DNA of 64,000 nt from GCA-003244245 sp050699515 (GTDB taxonomy: Bacteria; Actinomycetota; Actinomycetes; Mycobacteriales; Pseudonocardiaceae). Position 1 is the first letter of the stretch. Every line of letters begins with the position of its first letter. The stretch is from positions 23,785 to 87,784 of the forward strand of contig JBOHFF010000052.1 in the NCBI GenBank assembly GCA_050699515.1, written 5' to 3'. Both the position numbers and the translations under genes were made by a program. The notes below the pieces were generated by a model that ran no database searches, was not told the DNA's origin, and saw only the letters and a list, made by a program, of their open reading frames with translations. Shown one piece after another: positions 1-9,146 of this stretch.

Positions 1-99
1 ACGGCGGCCAAGCACGGCTACAACATGATCGATGCCCTCCGCGAAGCGATCCTCGGCCACCCTGGATGCCACCAGACCCAGCCCCTACCCTCTACCTGA
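1..99 (+). CDS. 3' end of an unidentified CDS, possibly a transposase
   Basis: The first 33 codons of the window stay open in frame 1 and end at a TGA at 97-99. The peptide includes AAKHGYNMIDALREAI, followed by a Pro-rich tail. A short helix followed by a Pro-rich end reminds me of the C-termini of some actinobacterial transposases, but this is only an impression and the family cannot be named. The gene begins outside the window. About 200 nt without an evident gene follow. Confidence 0.35.
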   Translation, partial: TAAKHGYNMIDALREAILGHPGCHQTQPLPST

Positions 100-317
100 C
101 CCATCAACCAACACCACCAACCAAGGCACACACCGGCGGGCGTCTCATGGTGCCCTCACGCAGCGAAGCCACAGGTAAACACCGGGCCTGAATGTTCACC
201 CCACGGCAACACGCGCGTTGCCTGGGCGTCAGTAATCACCCGTTGTCGTACATGTCACCTAGACGCGAAAGGTCTAGCTGTGCTCCACCCGCATTCGTCA
301 CCCTGGACCTCCGGTTC

Positions 318-2033
318 ATGCAGGACGTCGTCTTCAACTTCACGACTCCCCAAGGAACAGGGGAAACGACGGTGAGCATAGACTTCAGGGGGAACATCGA
401 CTCGATTGTCGCCATCCTCAGCGTCGTGATCCCTCTCATGGCGTTCGTGTGGGAGTTCGCCTTCGTCCGCCGCAAGCGGCTCGGCTACCGCGCGCAGATG
501 GACACGGTGGCCACGGACACGGCCCACGCGCCGAGCGGCAGCGTGCTGAAGCGGATGCACGAGAACGACAGGGAACTGATTGAGCCGTCGTTCGTCCTGG
601 TGCGGATCGAGAACGCCGGCTGGATGGAGATCGTCGAGAGCGACTACCTGGCCCCCGTGGACGACAAGACCGGCATACGGGTCACGTTCCAGGACCGTCG
701 GATCGTCGATATGGCGGTGACCGAGCTCAGCCAGCCCGAACTGCGTGACTTCTTCGTCACGCAGGCCGCCGACGGCACTACGGAGACCGAGGGCTTCGGG
801 ATCGGCGACGAGAACGGGGCGGGCGTCATCAGGCTGCCCAAGGTGAAGCTCAACCCCGGCGCCCACTACAAGGTGCTGGCGGTGCTGGAACGCAAATCCG
901 GGAACCCGGGGGACTCCTTTTCCAAGCCGGTGTTTCGCGCCGACGTGAGCGGGCGGCACAACCGCTGGCTCGCCCGGCTCGCCCGGCTCAAACTGGCCCA
1001 GACCGAGAGTCATACCTTCGCCTCCAGACCGGCGACGGTGGGCATCGTCCTGCTGACGACGGCGGTCCTCGCCCAGGCGATCCTCACGCTGTTCTGGCGC
1101 GAGGATCCTCCGCCGCTGGACTGCGTCGGCGGCACGCTGCACCTGAACGGCTCCACCGCCTTCGAGCCCGCAGTGCGCAAGGCCGCCGAGAAATACGTGA
1201 AGGTGTGTGGCGGGAAGGGCGCCATGATCCCCCTCGGGGACGGCCCGTTCCAGGGCAGCGCAGAGGGGATCAACGCGCTGGAGAGAGCCGGCAAGAAACT
1301 GGCGGAAGAAAACAAGAAAGCCGGGATCTCCGGCGCCATCGGGCTCGGCGACTACATCACCTTCACCGACGGCCTCGCGGAGGGCAATCACCCACAGGTA
1401 CTGCCCAGGCCGGTCGCCTACTCCCTGTTCACCCTCGTCGTCAACAAGGACGCGAACGTCCGGGACCTCTCTCTGCAACAGATCCGCGACATCTACGCCA
1501 GGAAGATCACGAACTGGTCCGAGGTAAGAGGCGCGCCCATACCCATCCACCTCGTCAGCCGCCATCGCGGCTCCGGCACCCGCACCGCCCTTGTGGAGCG
1601 CGTCCTGAACGATAAGGGCGAGCCGCAGGCATCAAGGATCGACGTGCCGGAGGCCACCGTGAACGACTGCGCGGCCCTCGAACGGGACAAGCCTGGCAAC
1701 TGCGAAGTCGACAACACGCAGACCCTGTTGCAGAAGGTGACCGAGATCCCTGGCGCCCTCGGCCTCAGCGAGGTGAGCAGCGCCGCGACCGTCGGGGACG
1801 TCGTCCCGGTGCGCATCGACCACATACCGGCGACGCTTAGCGGCGTCGAGGACGGCAAGTACCCCTACTGGCAAACTGAGTTCGCCTACACCTACGGCGA
1901 GGTGCCCTCCGACTCCATCGCCGCCGCTTTCCTGCGCTTCCTCACCGACCAGGGCGGCAAGGACATCCTGCGCGAATTCGGCAACCGCCCCTGCTCGGAC
2001 ACGGAGTTCCCGCTGCTGTGCAAGCCCGCATGA
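318..2033 (+). CDS. PstS-like substrate-binding-domain membrane protein
   Basis: Two hydrophobic segments flank a soluble region: one just after the N-terminus (around IVAILSVVIPLMAFVW) and one near the middle (VGIVLLTTAVLAQAILTLFW). The C-terminal half resembles periplasmic phosphate-binding (PstS/PBP-like) proteins, with LHLNGSTAFEPAV at its start and SRHRGSGTRTALVERV later, matching the STA and SGT ligand loops of that family. No ABC permease or ATPase lies nearby, so the domain is more likely a sensor or a bound-ligand module than part of a transporter; that is inference. The start is uncertain. ATG 318 is used because the codons after it look coding. GTG 372, preceded by AGGGG at 359-363, is a good alternative, and an ATG at 192 has no ribosome binding site. 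Confidence 0.65.
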   Translation: MQDVVFNFTTPQGTGETTVSIDFRGNIDSIVAILSVVIPLMAFVWEFAFVRRKRLGYRAQMDTVATDTAHAPSGSVLKRMHENDRELIEPSFVLVRIENAGWMEIVESDYLAPVDDKTGIRVTFQDRRIVDMAVTELSQPELRDFFVTQAADGTTETEGFGIGDENGAGVIRLPKVKLNPGAHYKVLAVLERKSGNPGDSFSKPVFRADVSGRHNRWLARLARLKLAQTESHTFASRPATVGIVLLTTAVLAQAILTLFWREDPPPLDCVGGTLHLNGSTAFEPAVRKAAEKYVKVCGGKGAMIPLGDGPFQGSAEGINALERAGKKLAEENKKAGISGAIGLGDYITFTDGLAEGNHPQVLPRPVAYSLFTLVVNKDANVRDLSLQQIRDIYARKITNWSEVRGAPIPIHLVSRHRGSGTRTALVERVLNDKGEPQASRIDVPEATVNDCAALERDKPGNCEVDNTQTLLQKVTEIPGALGLSEVSSAATVGDVVPVRIDHIPATLSGVEDGKYPYWQTEFAYTYGEVPSDSIAAAFLRFLTDQGGKDILREFGNRPCSDTEFPLLCKPA

Positions 2034-2436
2034 CGTGACGCCGGGCACGCGCCGGTGCCCCGGCGGTGAGAGTGAGCTAGTGCTGGTGATCGAACGTGGG
2101 GCCACGGTGGGGTGTAGCGGGTCAGACCAGGTCAGGCGCGTGGGCCAGGGCCGGCGCCTTCGACGAGCCAGCCCAGACTGCCGGACCGTACGGCTGTCCG
2201 CAGGTAGGCATGACCGGTGCTGGTCACCGGCCGTCCTGGACGAATAACCCGACCGGGACCACAGATGTCCCCAGGATCGGCAGGCGGCCGGCATCGGCCA
2301 AGAGATGGGACAATGGCGATCTTCTCCTGTACGCTCGCGGCGCGTGTACTATCGAGCTCGGAGGCGGTTTGATAGAAGGGCGCAGGGAAATGACGGCGGA
2401 ATACCGCGAGAGTAACCTCCAGCCAGTCGCATTCGA
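2034..2436. other. Stretch without a recognisable gene
   Basis: Only short open frames with poor codon character are present between the binding-protein-like gene and the next ORF. I see no RNA gene, repeat or clear terminator here. Confidence 0.4.
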
Positions 2437-2991
2437 TTGGGGGAGAGTGGGAGCAACCCCCCGCTAGCTCCGTATCACGAGGATAACCCTCGACCACCCA
2501 TAGTCGACGTGGGGAAACAAGATAGCTACCGGCCTTCTAGTGAGAACCGCCGCGAAGTACTCGGTGCTGTACTCGAGCTAGTCTTCCACGGGACGCTGAC
2601 GTCGCCGTTTAGACAATTCGCCACCAAAGTATGTCAAGACCTCTACGAAGCCGTCCTCGAGAACTTGGAACCTTTCCGTGAGAACAAGAACGACCTCTTA
2701 AGGATCAAGGAGGAGCTGTCGAATCTCTTAAGCGGTCGAAGTAGCCACGGCAGCCGTTCGATGGAATCGGAATGCAGTCTTTTACCATTGATTTTCGTTG
2801 GTCGAGCGGCGAGCCTGCTAACGCAATTCGACTGGCCGCAACCCAAAAATGACTACTACGAGTCGTATACTGCCATCAGTATTGCGCGGAGCGGGCCGCA
2901 GAGCTTTCACGAGGAAGACTTAGCGGAGATCGTGAAGAAGTTGCAACGCACGCCTGACTACGGCCAGCAATTTCGGGGTCCATCGCTCTAG
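2437..2991 (+). CDS. Hypothetical protein, 184 aa
   Basis: This frame has lower GC than the neighbouring core genes. It encodes a mainly helical, charged protein (for example LYEAVLENLEPFRENKNDLLRI) with no signal peptide and one weakly hydrophobic stretch (LLPLIFVGRAASLL). I recognise no family. The ordered amphipathic composition and the lack of a competing frame suggest a real gene, possibly acquired. The start could also lie downstream of 2437, because no strong ribosome binding site is seen. Confidence 0.4.
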   Translation: MGESGSNPPLAPYHEDNPRPPIVDVGKQDSYRPSSENRREVLGAVLELVFHGTLTSPFRQFATKVCQDLYEAVLENLEPFRENKNDLLRIKEELSNLLSGRSSHGSRSMESECSLLPLIFVGRAASLLTQFDWPQPKNDYYESYTAISIARSGPQSFHEEDLAEIVKKLQRTPDYGQQFRGPSL

Positions 2992-3137
2992 GAGGGCGCT
3001 GAATAACTCGGTTCGGAGCTCCATCGCAAGCTGCTGACCTGCAGTTTTGTCCGCCGAGTTGGGTCGAAACGTGGGTTTTTCAGCGGCCTCCTAGACCGGC
3101 CTGCTGTCACGATTGGGGTGCTGTACCGGAACCGTGA

Positions 3138-3512
3138 GCGTTTCGGTGGCGGCGCCGTTACGCCAAAGACCCCGTGTGCGGCGTGCAGGTCGAAACCAAC
3201 ACCGCGCCCGCCACCGCCAGCCTTGACCGGGCGTCCTACTATTTCTGCTCCGATCACTGCTAGCACCACTTCACCACAGATCCCGCTCCTACCGCCGCGC
3301 CTGTCATAGCGACCGAAGTGGTGAACCCGGTGTGCGGCAGGACTCTCGAGGCCAGCACCGCCCACGCCGTCGCCCTCGACGGTCACCCCGTCTATTTCTG
3401 CACACCGCCGGTGTCCGCCGGACCTCACCCACTCGACAAGCTACGACAGCAACGCCAACCGCGACGCGTAGCCGCTTCGGCCCAGGCTTTCACCGCCCGC
3501 TCAGCGGCATGA
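3138..3512 (+). pseudogene. Decayed tandem YHS metal-binding domains
   Basis: Reading from 3138 gives a first motif DPVCGVQVE followed by DRASYYFCSDHC. A stop codon (TAG 3261-3263) follows at once, and the same frame then continues into a second copy with NPVCG and HPVYFC. The pattern PVCG...YFC...C is the signature of YHS domains, which are found alone or at the N-termini of heavy-metal P-type ATPases. Two copies in one frame with an internal stop, no start codon and no ATPase sequence nearby indicate a remnant. A small second protein beginning near 3318 is possible but unlikely. Confidence 0.55.
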
Positions 3513-3766
3513 GAGTGCGCTTTGAAAAGGGGGGTAGACATGCTGGTGATTGGCGGCCGCGCGGCCGCTATGTGCCGCCTGGATCAATTGTGGGGTGAAC
3601 TGTTGCACCCAGCGGTACGACGGGGGTCACGTGGTCGACCTCGATGCCCGCGTTCGCCGGCCAACTTGCGGTGATCAATCGGCGTAATAGTGCCACCGCG
3701 ATCGTCGGCGGCTCCCTACCCCGCAGGGGTCATCGGTCCCTGGCAAGGTCCTGAGACCGGTGTAGA

Positions 3767-4771
3767 TCACTTAATGCCAGGCAGGGCCGTGCCGAGTATA
3801 GATATGAGGAACGGAGCGAGCAGGCCCAGGGCTTGTTGGATCCGGTCTACGATGCCTAGTTGAAGACCAAGAGCTTTATCCAGTCGATCACGGTAGTCCT
3901 GGAGCTCTAGCCAGCGGGCGACTTGGTCGGCTGGCTGATCACTAGCATCAGAAAGAAGATGACGTGCGGCGCTATCGCGCAGGACGCTCCCGGCTTGCCG
4001 CAGGGTCATCGCAGTCGGAAGGTAGACAAAGGCTATCCCCAGCGCTAATAATATTCCATAAAATAGCACGAGCTCGGCCGGATAGTCCACTATTCTCACG
4101 AGAGCTCGACGCAGTGCGCTGGCCTCAGCTACTGCCGCCGCAACCGTGGTCGCCTGCATACCTAGGAAACTCTGCGCCGATTTCTGGTAGAGCGTGAATA
4201 TCTGGAGCGCTTCTGGATTGATTTGTGCCGCGTTCTCCGATGTTCGCCGCGCGAGATCCCGCGCTTGGAGCAGGATCCACCAAAGCCCGGCTCCGCTGGG
4301 TAATGCACCAGCCAAGGCGATTACCGTCAAAATGCTCACCCGCACAAGGAAGTTGGCTAGCGGAAACGGTACCCCTTGCCGGAAATGCAGGATGAAGCCT
4401 GTGCTGAGGGTCGCGATGACGATGCCGAGAACTAGGTCGGCAACGACGGGAACGACCAGGCTGACGGAGTGGATGCGCCACCCGCGCATATTAGACTGGG
4501 TAGCCAGCAGTAAGCTCCGGAGCTGACGGAACCCGAAATATCCGAAAAGAAGCCACAGCGCACACGCGATCGCGTTAGTCGCAGACCAGATCGTGTACCA
4601 CGTGTCCCGCTGGAACACGCTGATCCCGGGTCCACTGCCAGGCCATACCTGACTGACCAGCCATCCGACCACGCACCCAGCAACCAGGAGGCACGTGAGG
4701 ACGAGCAGTGACGGTGAATCGTACTCAGACACATTCGACCCCGTGACCGCGCTTGAACGTTTCCCGGACAT
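3767..4771 (-). CDS. Polytopic membrane protein of unknown function
   Basis: The 334-residue product has about six hydrophobic segments, including LLVLTCLLVAGCVVGWLV near the N-terminus, a pair around residues 105-160, one near 235-250 and one at the C-terminus. Between the fourth and fifth lies a long soluble helical region (ARRTSENAAQINPEALQIF). No transporter or enzyme signature was recognised. The gene sits next to an IS3 remnant and has ordinary codon use, so it appears intact. Confidence 0.55.
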   Translation of the reverse strand: MSGKRSSAVTGSNVSEYDSPSLLVLTCLLVAGCVVGWLVSQVWPGSGPGISVFQRDTWYTIWSATNAIACALWLLFGYFGFRQLRSLLLATQSNMRGWRIHSVSLVVPVVADLVLGIVIATLSTGFILHFRQGVPFPLANFLVRVSILTVIALAGALPSGAGLWWILLQARDLARRTSENAAQINPEALQIFTLYQKSAQSFLGMQATTVAAAVAEASALRRALVRIVDYPAELVLFYGILLALGIAFVYLPTAMTLRQAGSVLRDSAARHLLSDASDQPADQVARWLELQDYRDRLDKALGLQLGIVDRIQQALGLLAPFLISILGTALPGIK

Positions 4772-4869
4772 AACCCCATCCTAACGGTGGAACAGAGGAC
4801 CGCAGAAGCTACGGTCGCAACACCCAAGTCTGAGCTTGACCCTATAGCACGGACACCCGCAATGTAGGG

Positions 4870-5100
4870 TCAGTGATCGTTCTGTGTGGACGTCTGGTGG
4901 TGGTAGCGGGCTTCGTACTCGACCGGTCGGAGCATTCCAATGCTGGAGTGGCAACGTTCAGTGTTGTACCAGCATTCTATCCATTCGAAGATGGCGTTGG
5001 CCAGTTCGGCGCGTGTTTCCCAGATTCGGGAGTCGAGGACTTCGAGTTGTAGGGCCCTCAGAATGATTCCATCATGGAGTTGCCGTGGCATTATCCGACT
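4870..5100 (-). pseudogene. IS3-family transposase OrfB, C-terminal remnant
   Basis: The translated minus strand gives LQLEVLDSRIWETRAELAN and then IFEWIECWYNTERCHSSIG, which is the C-terminal end of the rve integrase core of IS3-family OrfB. Sequence just upstream still spells SDNA and MMESF in different frames, showing at least two small indels. The rest of the gene lies beyond the inserted IS1595-family element. It cannot encode an active transposase. Confidence 0.8.
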
Positions 5101-6218
5101 TTGGGCTATTCATCTGACCGGACTACGCTGGGAGCGTGGATGCGGGCCAGCCCCGGGCGGGTGTGCACTACCCGAGGTCTGCTGGGGAATTCCAGTCGTG
5201 GTTCGTGACCGATGCTGATTGTCTGGACTACCTGGACTGGTTGCGCTGGCCCGAGGGCTTCGTCTGTCCGCGGTGCGGACATGCCGGTGGGTGGGCTGTG
5301 GCTGATGGTCGCTACAAGCGCGCGGGCTGCGGTGCCCGGACGTCGGTGACGGCGGGGACGTTGTTCGATCGGCGGCGGACGCCTCTGACGGTGTGGTTCA
5401 CGGCGTGTTGGATGTTCGCTACCGGTAAGGACGGCATGTCGGCGTTGAGCGTGCAGCGGGCGCTGGAGATTGGTTCCTATCCGACGGCGTGGGCGATGCT
5501 GCACCGGCTGCGCTCGGTGCTGGTGCGTCCGGGGCGGGAGCGGTTGACCGGGATGGTGGAGGTGGATGAGACCTTCATCGGAGGTGAAGAGGCAGGGTTA
5601 CGTGGTGGCCGGGCGCGGGACAAGAAGGTCCTGACCGGCATCGCCGTGGAGGTGACACCGCCCAAGGGCATGGGTCGGTGCCGGATGGCGCCACAGTGGC
5701 CGATGCCTCCGCCGCCTCGCTGCATGCCTTCGTCACCGACCACATCGAGCCGGGCGCGACGGTGATCACCGACGCCTGGCAGGGCTACCGCGGCTTGGCG
5801 GAGCTCGGCTATCTCCACGACCGGCGCAGCCAGCGCGCCGCCCGGGCTCGCGGGCAGGACCCTAGTGAGCTGCTGCCCGCGGTGCACCGGGTCGCCTCAC
5901 TGGCCAAGCGGTGGCTGCTCGGTACCCACCAGGGCTCGGTAGAGCCCGCCCACCTGCCCAGCTACCTCAACGAGTTCGTCTTCCGCTTCAACCGACGCCG
6001 ATCCCGCAGCAGAGGACTGGTCTTCTACCGGGTACTCCAGCTCGCCATCGCCCACGACCCAGTGCGCTATCGCGACCTGGTGGCCAACCCCCAGCCCAAG
6101 ACGACGCCACCCACACCACCCGGAAAACGGGGACACCCACCGAGCATGGACCGCCCGCGAGCACTCCGACCATGGCGAACCAGTGACCCGGACTAGTCCG
6201 GTCAGATGAATAGCCCAA
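5101..6218 (+). mobile_element. IS1595-family insertion sequence, 1118 bp
   Basis: The ends are 25-bp perfect inverted repeats at 5101-5125 and 6194-6218 (outer part TTGGGCTATTCATCTGACC). They are flanked by an 8-bp direct repeat, ATCCGACT, at 5093-5100 and 6219-6226. An 8-bp target duplication and a zinc-ribbon plus ISXO2-like transposase fit the IS1595 family. The element landed inside the orfB of an older IS3-family copy. Confidence 0.88.
5136..6196 (+). pseudogene. IS1595-family transposase, split by a frameshift
   Basis: The first frame starts at GTG 5136. It has a zinc ribbon (CPRCGHAGG, then a degenerate second pair), the helical segment typical of the family and the catalytic start MVEVDETFIGGEE, and runs to GMGRCRM. 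Near 5680 the homology moves into another frame, which carries DGATVADASAASLHAFVTDH, the second catalytic Asp region ITDAWQGY and the C-terminal FRFNRRRSRSRG. The first frame alone would stop at 5765. I see no slippery heptamer, so a mutational indel is more likely than programmed frameshifting. A sequencing error is also possible. Confidence 0.75.
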
Positions 6219-6266
6219 ATCCGACTAATGAACATTAGTTCGATCTGCGGCCCCGGATAATGCCTG

Positions 6267-6329
6267 TTAACCGGCCAATCGAGGCCGATTTGTCCGGCCA
6301 ATTGAGGCGCCTCTCAATTGGCCGGTTAA
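6267..6329. repeat. Small palindromic insertion within the IS3 remnant
   Basis: Outer arms TTAACCGGCCAAT (6267-6279) and its complement (6317-6329) enclose a second perfect pair, CCGGCCAATTGAG (6294-6306) and its complement (6313-6325). The sequence interrupts orfB just after its IGDS coding motif and has no coding potential. It looks like a MITE or nested transposon ends. Confidence 0.5.
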
Positions 6330-6800
6330 GGGGGAATCGCCGATCGTGCCCATGGACGGGAGCAGTCCGGCGTCGCGGAGGCGTTGCCCGAATGCCCATG
6401 ATGTGTAGTGTGTGCCGTGGTCGGAGTGCATGATGGTGTCCCCGCCGGCGGGGCGGCGCCGGAGGATCGCCATGCCGAGCGCGTCGAGGACGAGTTCGGC
6501 GCGCATGTGGTGGGCGATGGACCAGCCGATGATTTCGGCGGGAATAGGCGTCCATGACGGCGGCGCAGTACAGTGTCCCTTCGTTGGTGGGGTGCTCGGT
6601 GATGTCGGTCAGCCACAGGCGGTCAGGGGCCTGGTATTCGCCTCGGTTCGCGCCAATGGTAGCCGGGGCGAGCCGCTAGTAGCATCCCGACCTCGACACC
6701 CCAACACTCGACAGGCCACCGCGACATCGATATCAACATCAGTGTCATCGGCCATCTCACGGACCAATCGATACACTAATTTGGGAGGACATTCTTCCAA
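6330..6800 (-). pseudogene. IS3-family transposase OrfB, N-terminal and core remnant
   Basis: The N-terminal part reads VYRLVREMADDTDVDIDVAV and ACRVLG. A large internal deletion follows, and the core resumes in shifted frames with PDRLWLTDITEHPTNEGTLY and ALGMAILRRRPAGGDTIMHS ending in DHGTHYTS and GTIGDS, the catalytic D and D/H region of the rve integrase fold. The reading changes frame several times, so this is a dead copy. Confidence 0.75.
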
Positions 6801-7096
6801 GCGAAGTACGCCGCTACGCGCTTGAGGGTATCGTTTTCCATCTCCAGGCGCCGCTTGTCCCGACGAAGCTGAGCGAGTTCGGTCTTATCGCCCGTGGTCA
6901 GTCGAGAACCGTCGGTAGCCTCGTCGGCCTCTGCCTGAGCCAGCCAATTCCGCAAACACGACTCGCTGATCGAAAGCTGTCTGGCCAGCGCGGCGACCGG
7001 TCGCTCGCCCAGACGAGCAAGCTCGACCGCTCGACGGCGGAACTCCGGTGGGTGAGGTGCAGGCACGGTGGCATCCTTCCCGGTGGCCGCAGCCAC
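6776..7096 (-). CDS. IS3-family transposase OrfA
   Basis: The 106-aa protein has the HTH_Tnp_1 layout: PPEFRRRAVELARLGERP, the helix-turn-helix SISESCLRNWLAQAEAD and a C-terminal leucine-zipper-like helix (LAQLRRDKRRLEMENDTLK) ending in FAWKNVLPN. This is the DNA-binding subunit of IS3-family elements and normally works with OrfB, made by programmed frameshifting. Here OrfB is destroyed, so OrfA alone cannot transpose the element. Confidence 0.8.
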   Translation of the reverse strand: MAAATGKDATVPAPHPPEFRRRAVELARLGERPVAALARQLSISESCLRNWLAQAEADEATDGSRLTTGDKTELAQLRRDKRRLEMENDTLKRVAAYFAWKNVLPN

Positions 7097-7384
7097 CTCA
7101 GGTCGGGTGTCCGTGCTACGGGGGGAACCTCAGTTTAGACGGGCGAGGGCATCTGTGCCCGTTTGCCGTTGGGTGGCGTGGACCAAGCTGACTAATGTCA
7201 TGACGAGATGTCAGCGATTCGCCTGATCGGTATCAAGGCTGACCGTAAGTGTCTCGTGAGGAAGGGAGCTGGACTTCGAGGCGAGCGGCTTCGGCACGGT
7301 GAGTGGCCCAGGGTTACCGGATCATGCTACCCACTGTGACGATCATGTCGGCAGGCGTCGGGAAGGCTATGATCAACTCTCTCG

Positions 7385-8764
7385 GTGCGGAGGGGTAGGC
7401 TCGCTCAGGGTGGTGGAATGAAAGCATTAGGCGGTCTACGACAACATGAAAGTCACGCTCGAGACACAAGCATCCCTGGTTCAATTGCCAAAGCGGCATC
7501 AGCGACGATCCTAGCTTGGGTCGTTATCAGCGCGATGTCGATCACAGTCAAGTTGTGGATTCGCAGTGTGCGACTGCTCGGGCTTCAGCGCACCATGCAG
7601 CTAGCCTGGCGCATGACTCGAATGCGCCATCGCCAGTCTTTGCGAGCGATGAAACTCGCTCCCGAAGTTCCGCTGCTGTTCGCGATGGGATATTTATGGA
7701 AGACGCGGTCCAACTCGTTGGCCAACGGTCTGAGGTCTTGGACCAGAATCGTGGTCGCGCTCATCGGCGTTGAAATAGCGCTCGAATCCATGACGCCGCC
7801 GATCGTGCTATTTCTAGGCTCATCGGAGTACGACGGATTTGCGACGATGAAGCGCATACGCGTGGAAGCGGCCTGCCATGTTATATCGCTCGTCGATCAG
7901 GCGTCAGCTAGCATACTGAAGCATTATCGTGAACACTACAGAGGCGTCATGAATGGCGTACGCCGCTCATCGAGGTTTAACGGAGTGCGACTGTTGCAGT
8001 TCTATGCGCCACTTGCCGATCCGACTGCGCCGCGCGCCGATTGTATCCGCACCAGGACCGGCCATTGGCGGCATACCGTATTAGAACTAATGGACTGTGT
8101 GCCCATCGTGGTGCTGGACGCCCGAGATGCGGGCCGACAGATTCAACAAGAAGCGCTGTGGATGCTCGCGCCTGGCCGCTCTCACAAACTTGTTCTAATC
8201 ACTGACGACGGCGAGCAAGTCGCGCCACTCGTGGCCGAGCTGGAGAAATTGGGTCTTGCCCTCGACGGGAGAAGCCTCCGAACTGTTAAGGCGAGTCTTG
8301 CGGGCAAGGCTATCGGCGTGATGACGCGCTGCGGCTCCCCGTTGCCAAGAGTCACTGATATCGCCGGCACAGTAAACCTTGATGCTAACCTCGCAGATGT
8401 AGAGGAGAGGTTCATTCAATTGGGAAACGCCTACTTGGGTCTACTCCAACGCGTCCGCGCGGGTTCCGAGTCCGATCGGGCACTCGATGCCGACCTATCG
8501 CGTCTCACGGATTCCGCGCAAACGGAGCCGCCCTACGTCACATCTAGCTTAGATGCTGCGCTTGACTTCGCTAATAACTTGTTGACACGGCATGCCGGCG
8601 AAGTGTCGTGGAGGATCGACATCATGATCGACGGCTCGGCGGTCGTATCGGCTGGAGTACAGAGCCGCCCCGGCAATATGCGGGTCTTCGAGAGTCAGAA
8701 GAGTGATCGCACAGGCCCGGCAAGAGCGGTACTCGACGTAGTTATGCAGGCCCTGCTAGCGTGA
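7385..8764 (+). CDS. Hypothetical protein with N-terminal hydrophobic segments
   Basis: The frame has lower GC than the flanking core genes. Hydrophobic stretches occur near residues 38-55 (ATILAWVVISAMSITVKLWI) and near 120-145 (IVVALIGVEIALESMTPPIVLF). A soluble region follows with VLELMDCVPIVVLDARDAG and KLVLITDDGEQVAPLVAEL, which look like alternating strands and helices of an alpha/beta domain. I recognise no family. The true start is uncertain; the in-frame ATG at residue 12 is an alternative. The position between IS debris and tRNA-Ala suggests accessory DNA. Confidence 0.5.
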   Translation: MRRGRLAQGGGMKALGGLRQHESHARDTSIPGSIAKAASATILAWVVISAMSITVKLWIRSVRLLGLQRTMQLAWRMTRMRHRQSLRAMKLAPEVPLLFAMGYLWKTRSNSLANGLRSWTRIVVALIGVEIALESMTPPIVLFLGSSEYDGFATMKRIRVEAACHVISLVDQASASILKHYREHYRGVMNGVRRSSRFNGVRLLQFYAPLADPTAPRADCIRTRTGHWRHTVLELMDCVPIVVLDARDAGRQIQQEALWMLAPGRSHKLVLITDDGEQVAPLVAELEKLGLALDGRSLRTVKASLAGKAIGVMTRCGSPLPRVTDIAGTVNLDANLADVEERFIQLGNAYLGLLQRVRAGSESDRALDADLSRLTDSAQTEPPYVTSSLDAALDFANNLLTRHAGEVSWRIDIMIDGSAVVSAGVQSRPGNMRVFESQKSDRTGPARAVLDVVMQALLA

Positions 8765-8962
8765 TATAGGAGCACCGTGTCGGCGACTCGCGCGGAATGG
8801 TCTGGCCGCAGTGAGTCCGCGATTTCGCGATCTACGGTACCGTGCGCCACACGGCACTGATCTAGCCGCATTTTACCTGGCTCTTCTGTCATTGCCGTGG
8901 GTGGTTTAACCATGATCGTTTAGGGTGCAACGCCGTCTGCTGATCTCCTTACCACCGCCCTC

Positions 8963-8998
8963 GCGGGTCAGAGTGCGAGTAAGGCCACCATGGTGGAG
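8963..8998. repeat. 36-bp repeat at the 3' end of tRNA-Ala (copy 1)
   Basis: This 36-nt block begins GCGGGTCAGAGTGCGAGTAA and ends CCATGGTGGAG, running into the 3' end of tRNA-Ala. A copy with one mismatch abuts the 3' end of tmRNA at 13233-13268. The part outside the RNA gene contributes to a hairpin with upstream sequence and may be a processing or termination signal. Confidence 0.7.
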
Positions 8999-9066
8999 CT
9001 GACGGGACTCGAACCCGTGACCCCCGCACTGCCAGTGCGGTGCGCTACCAGCTGCGCTACAGCCCC
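8991..9066 (-). tRNA. tRNA-Ala (GGC)
   Basis: Read on the minus strand, the gene starts GGGGCTGTAGCGCAGCTGG and has an anticodon arm CCGCA-CTGGCAG-TGCGG with anticodon GGC. It has a T arm with GGTTCGAGTCC-like sequence (reverse complement of GGACTCGAACC) and an encoded CCA at 8991-8993. The 7-bp acceptor stem pairs GGGGCTG with CAGCTCC, allowing one G-U. All elements of an intact tRNA are present. Confidence 0.95.
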
Positions 9067-9146
9067 AAAGAGATCACCGCAGACTCGCCACGGTGCGTAG
9101 GCCACCGTACACGAGGCCCGCGGTGATCCCGAACACCGGATCCGGC

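Larger units (their letters stand above)
4845..7118 (-). mobile_element. IS3-family element remnant, interrupted
   Basis: A 14-bp perfect inverted repeat, TAGCACGGACACCC at 4845-4858 and its complement at 7105-7118, bounds an orfA/orfB transposase pair read on the minus strand. orfA is intact. orfB is broken by an internal deletion, by frameshifts, by a palindromic insertion near 6267-6329 and by a complete IS1595-family element. I see no target duplication outside the inverted repeats. Confidence 0.75.

Noticed and set aside
2034..2467. Small genes between the first two plus-strand genes
   Set aside because: Open frames are short, start without ribosome binding sites and have no protein-like pattern.
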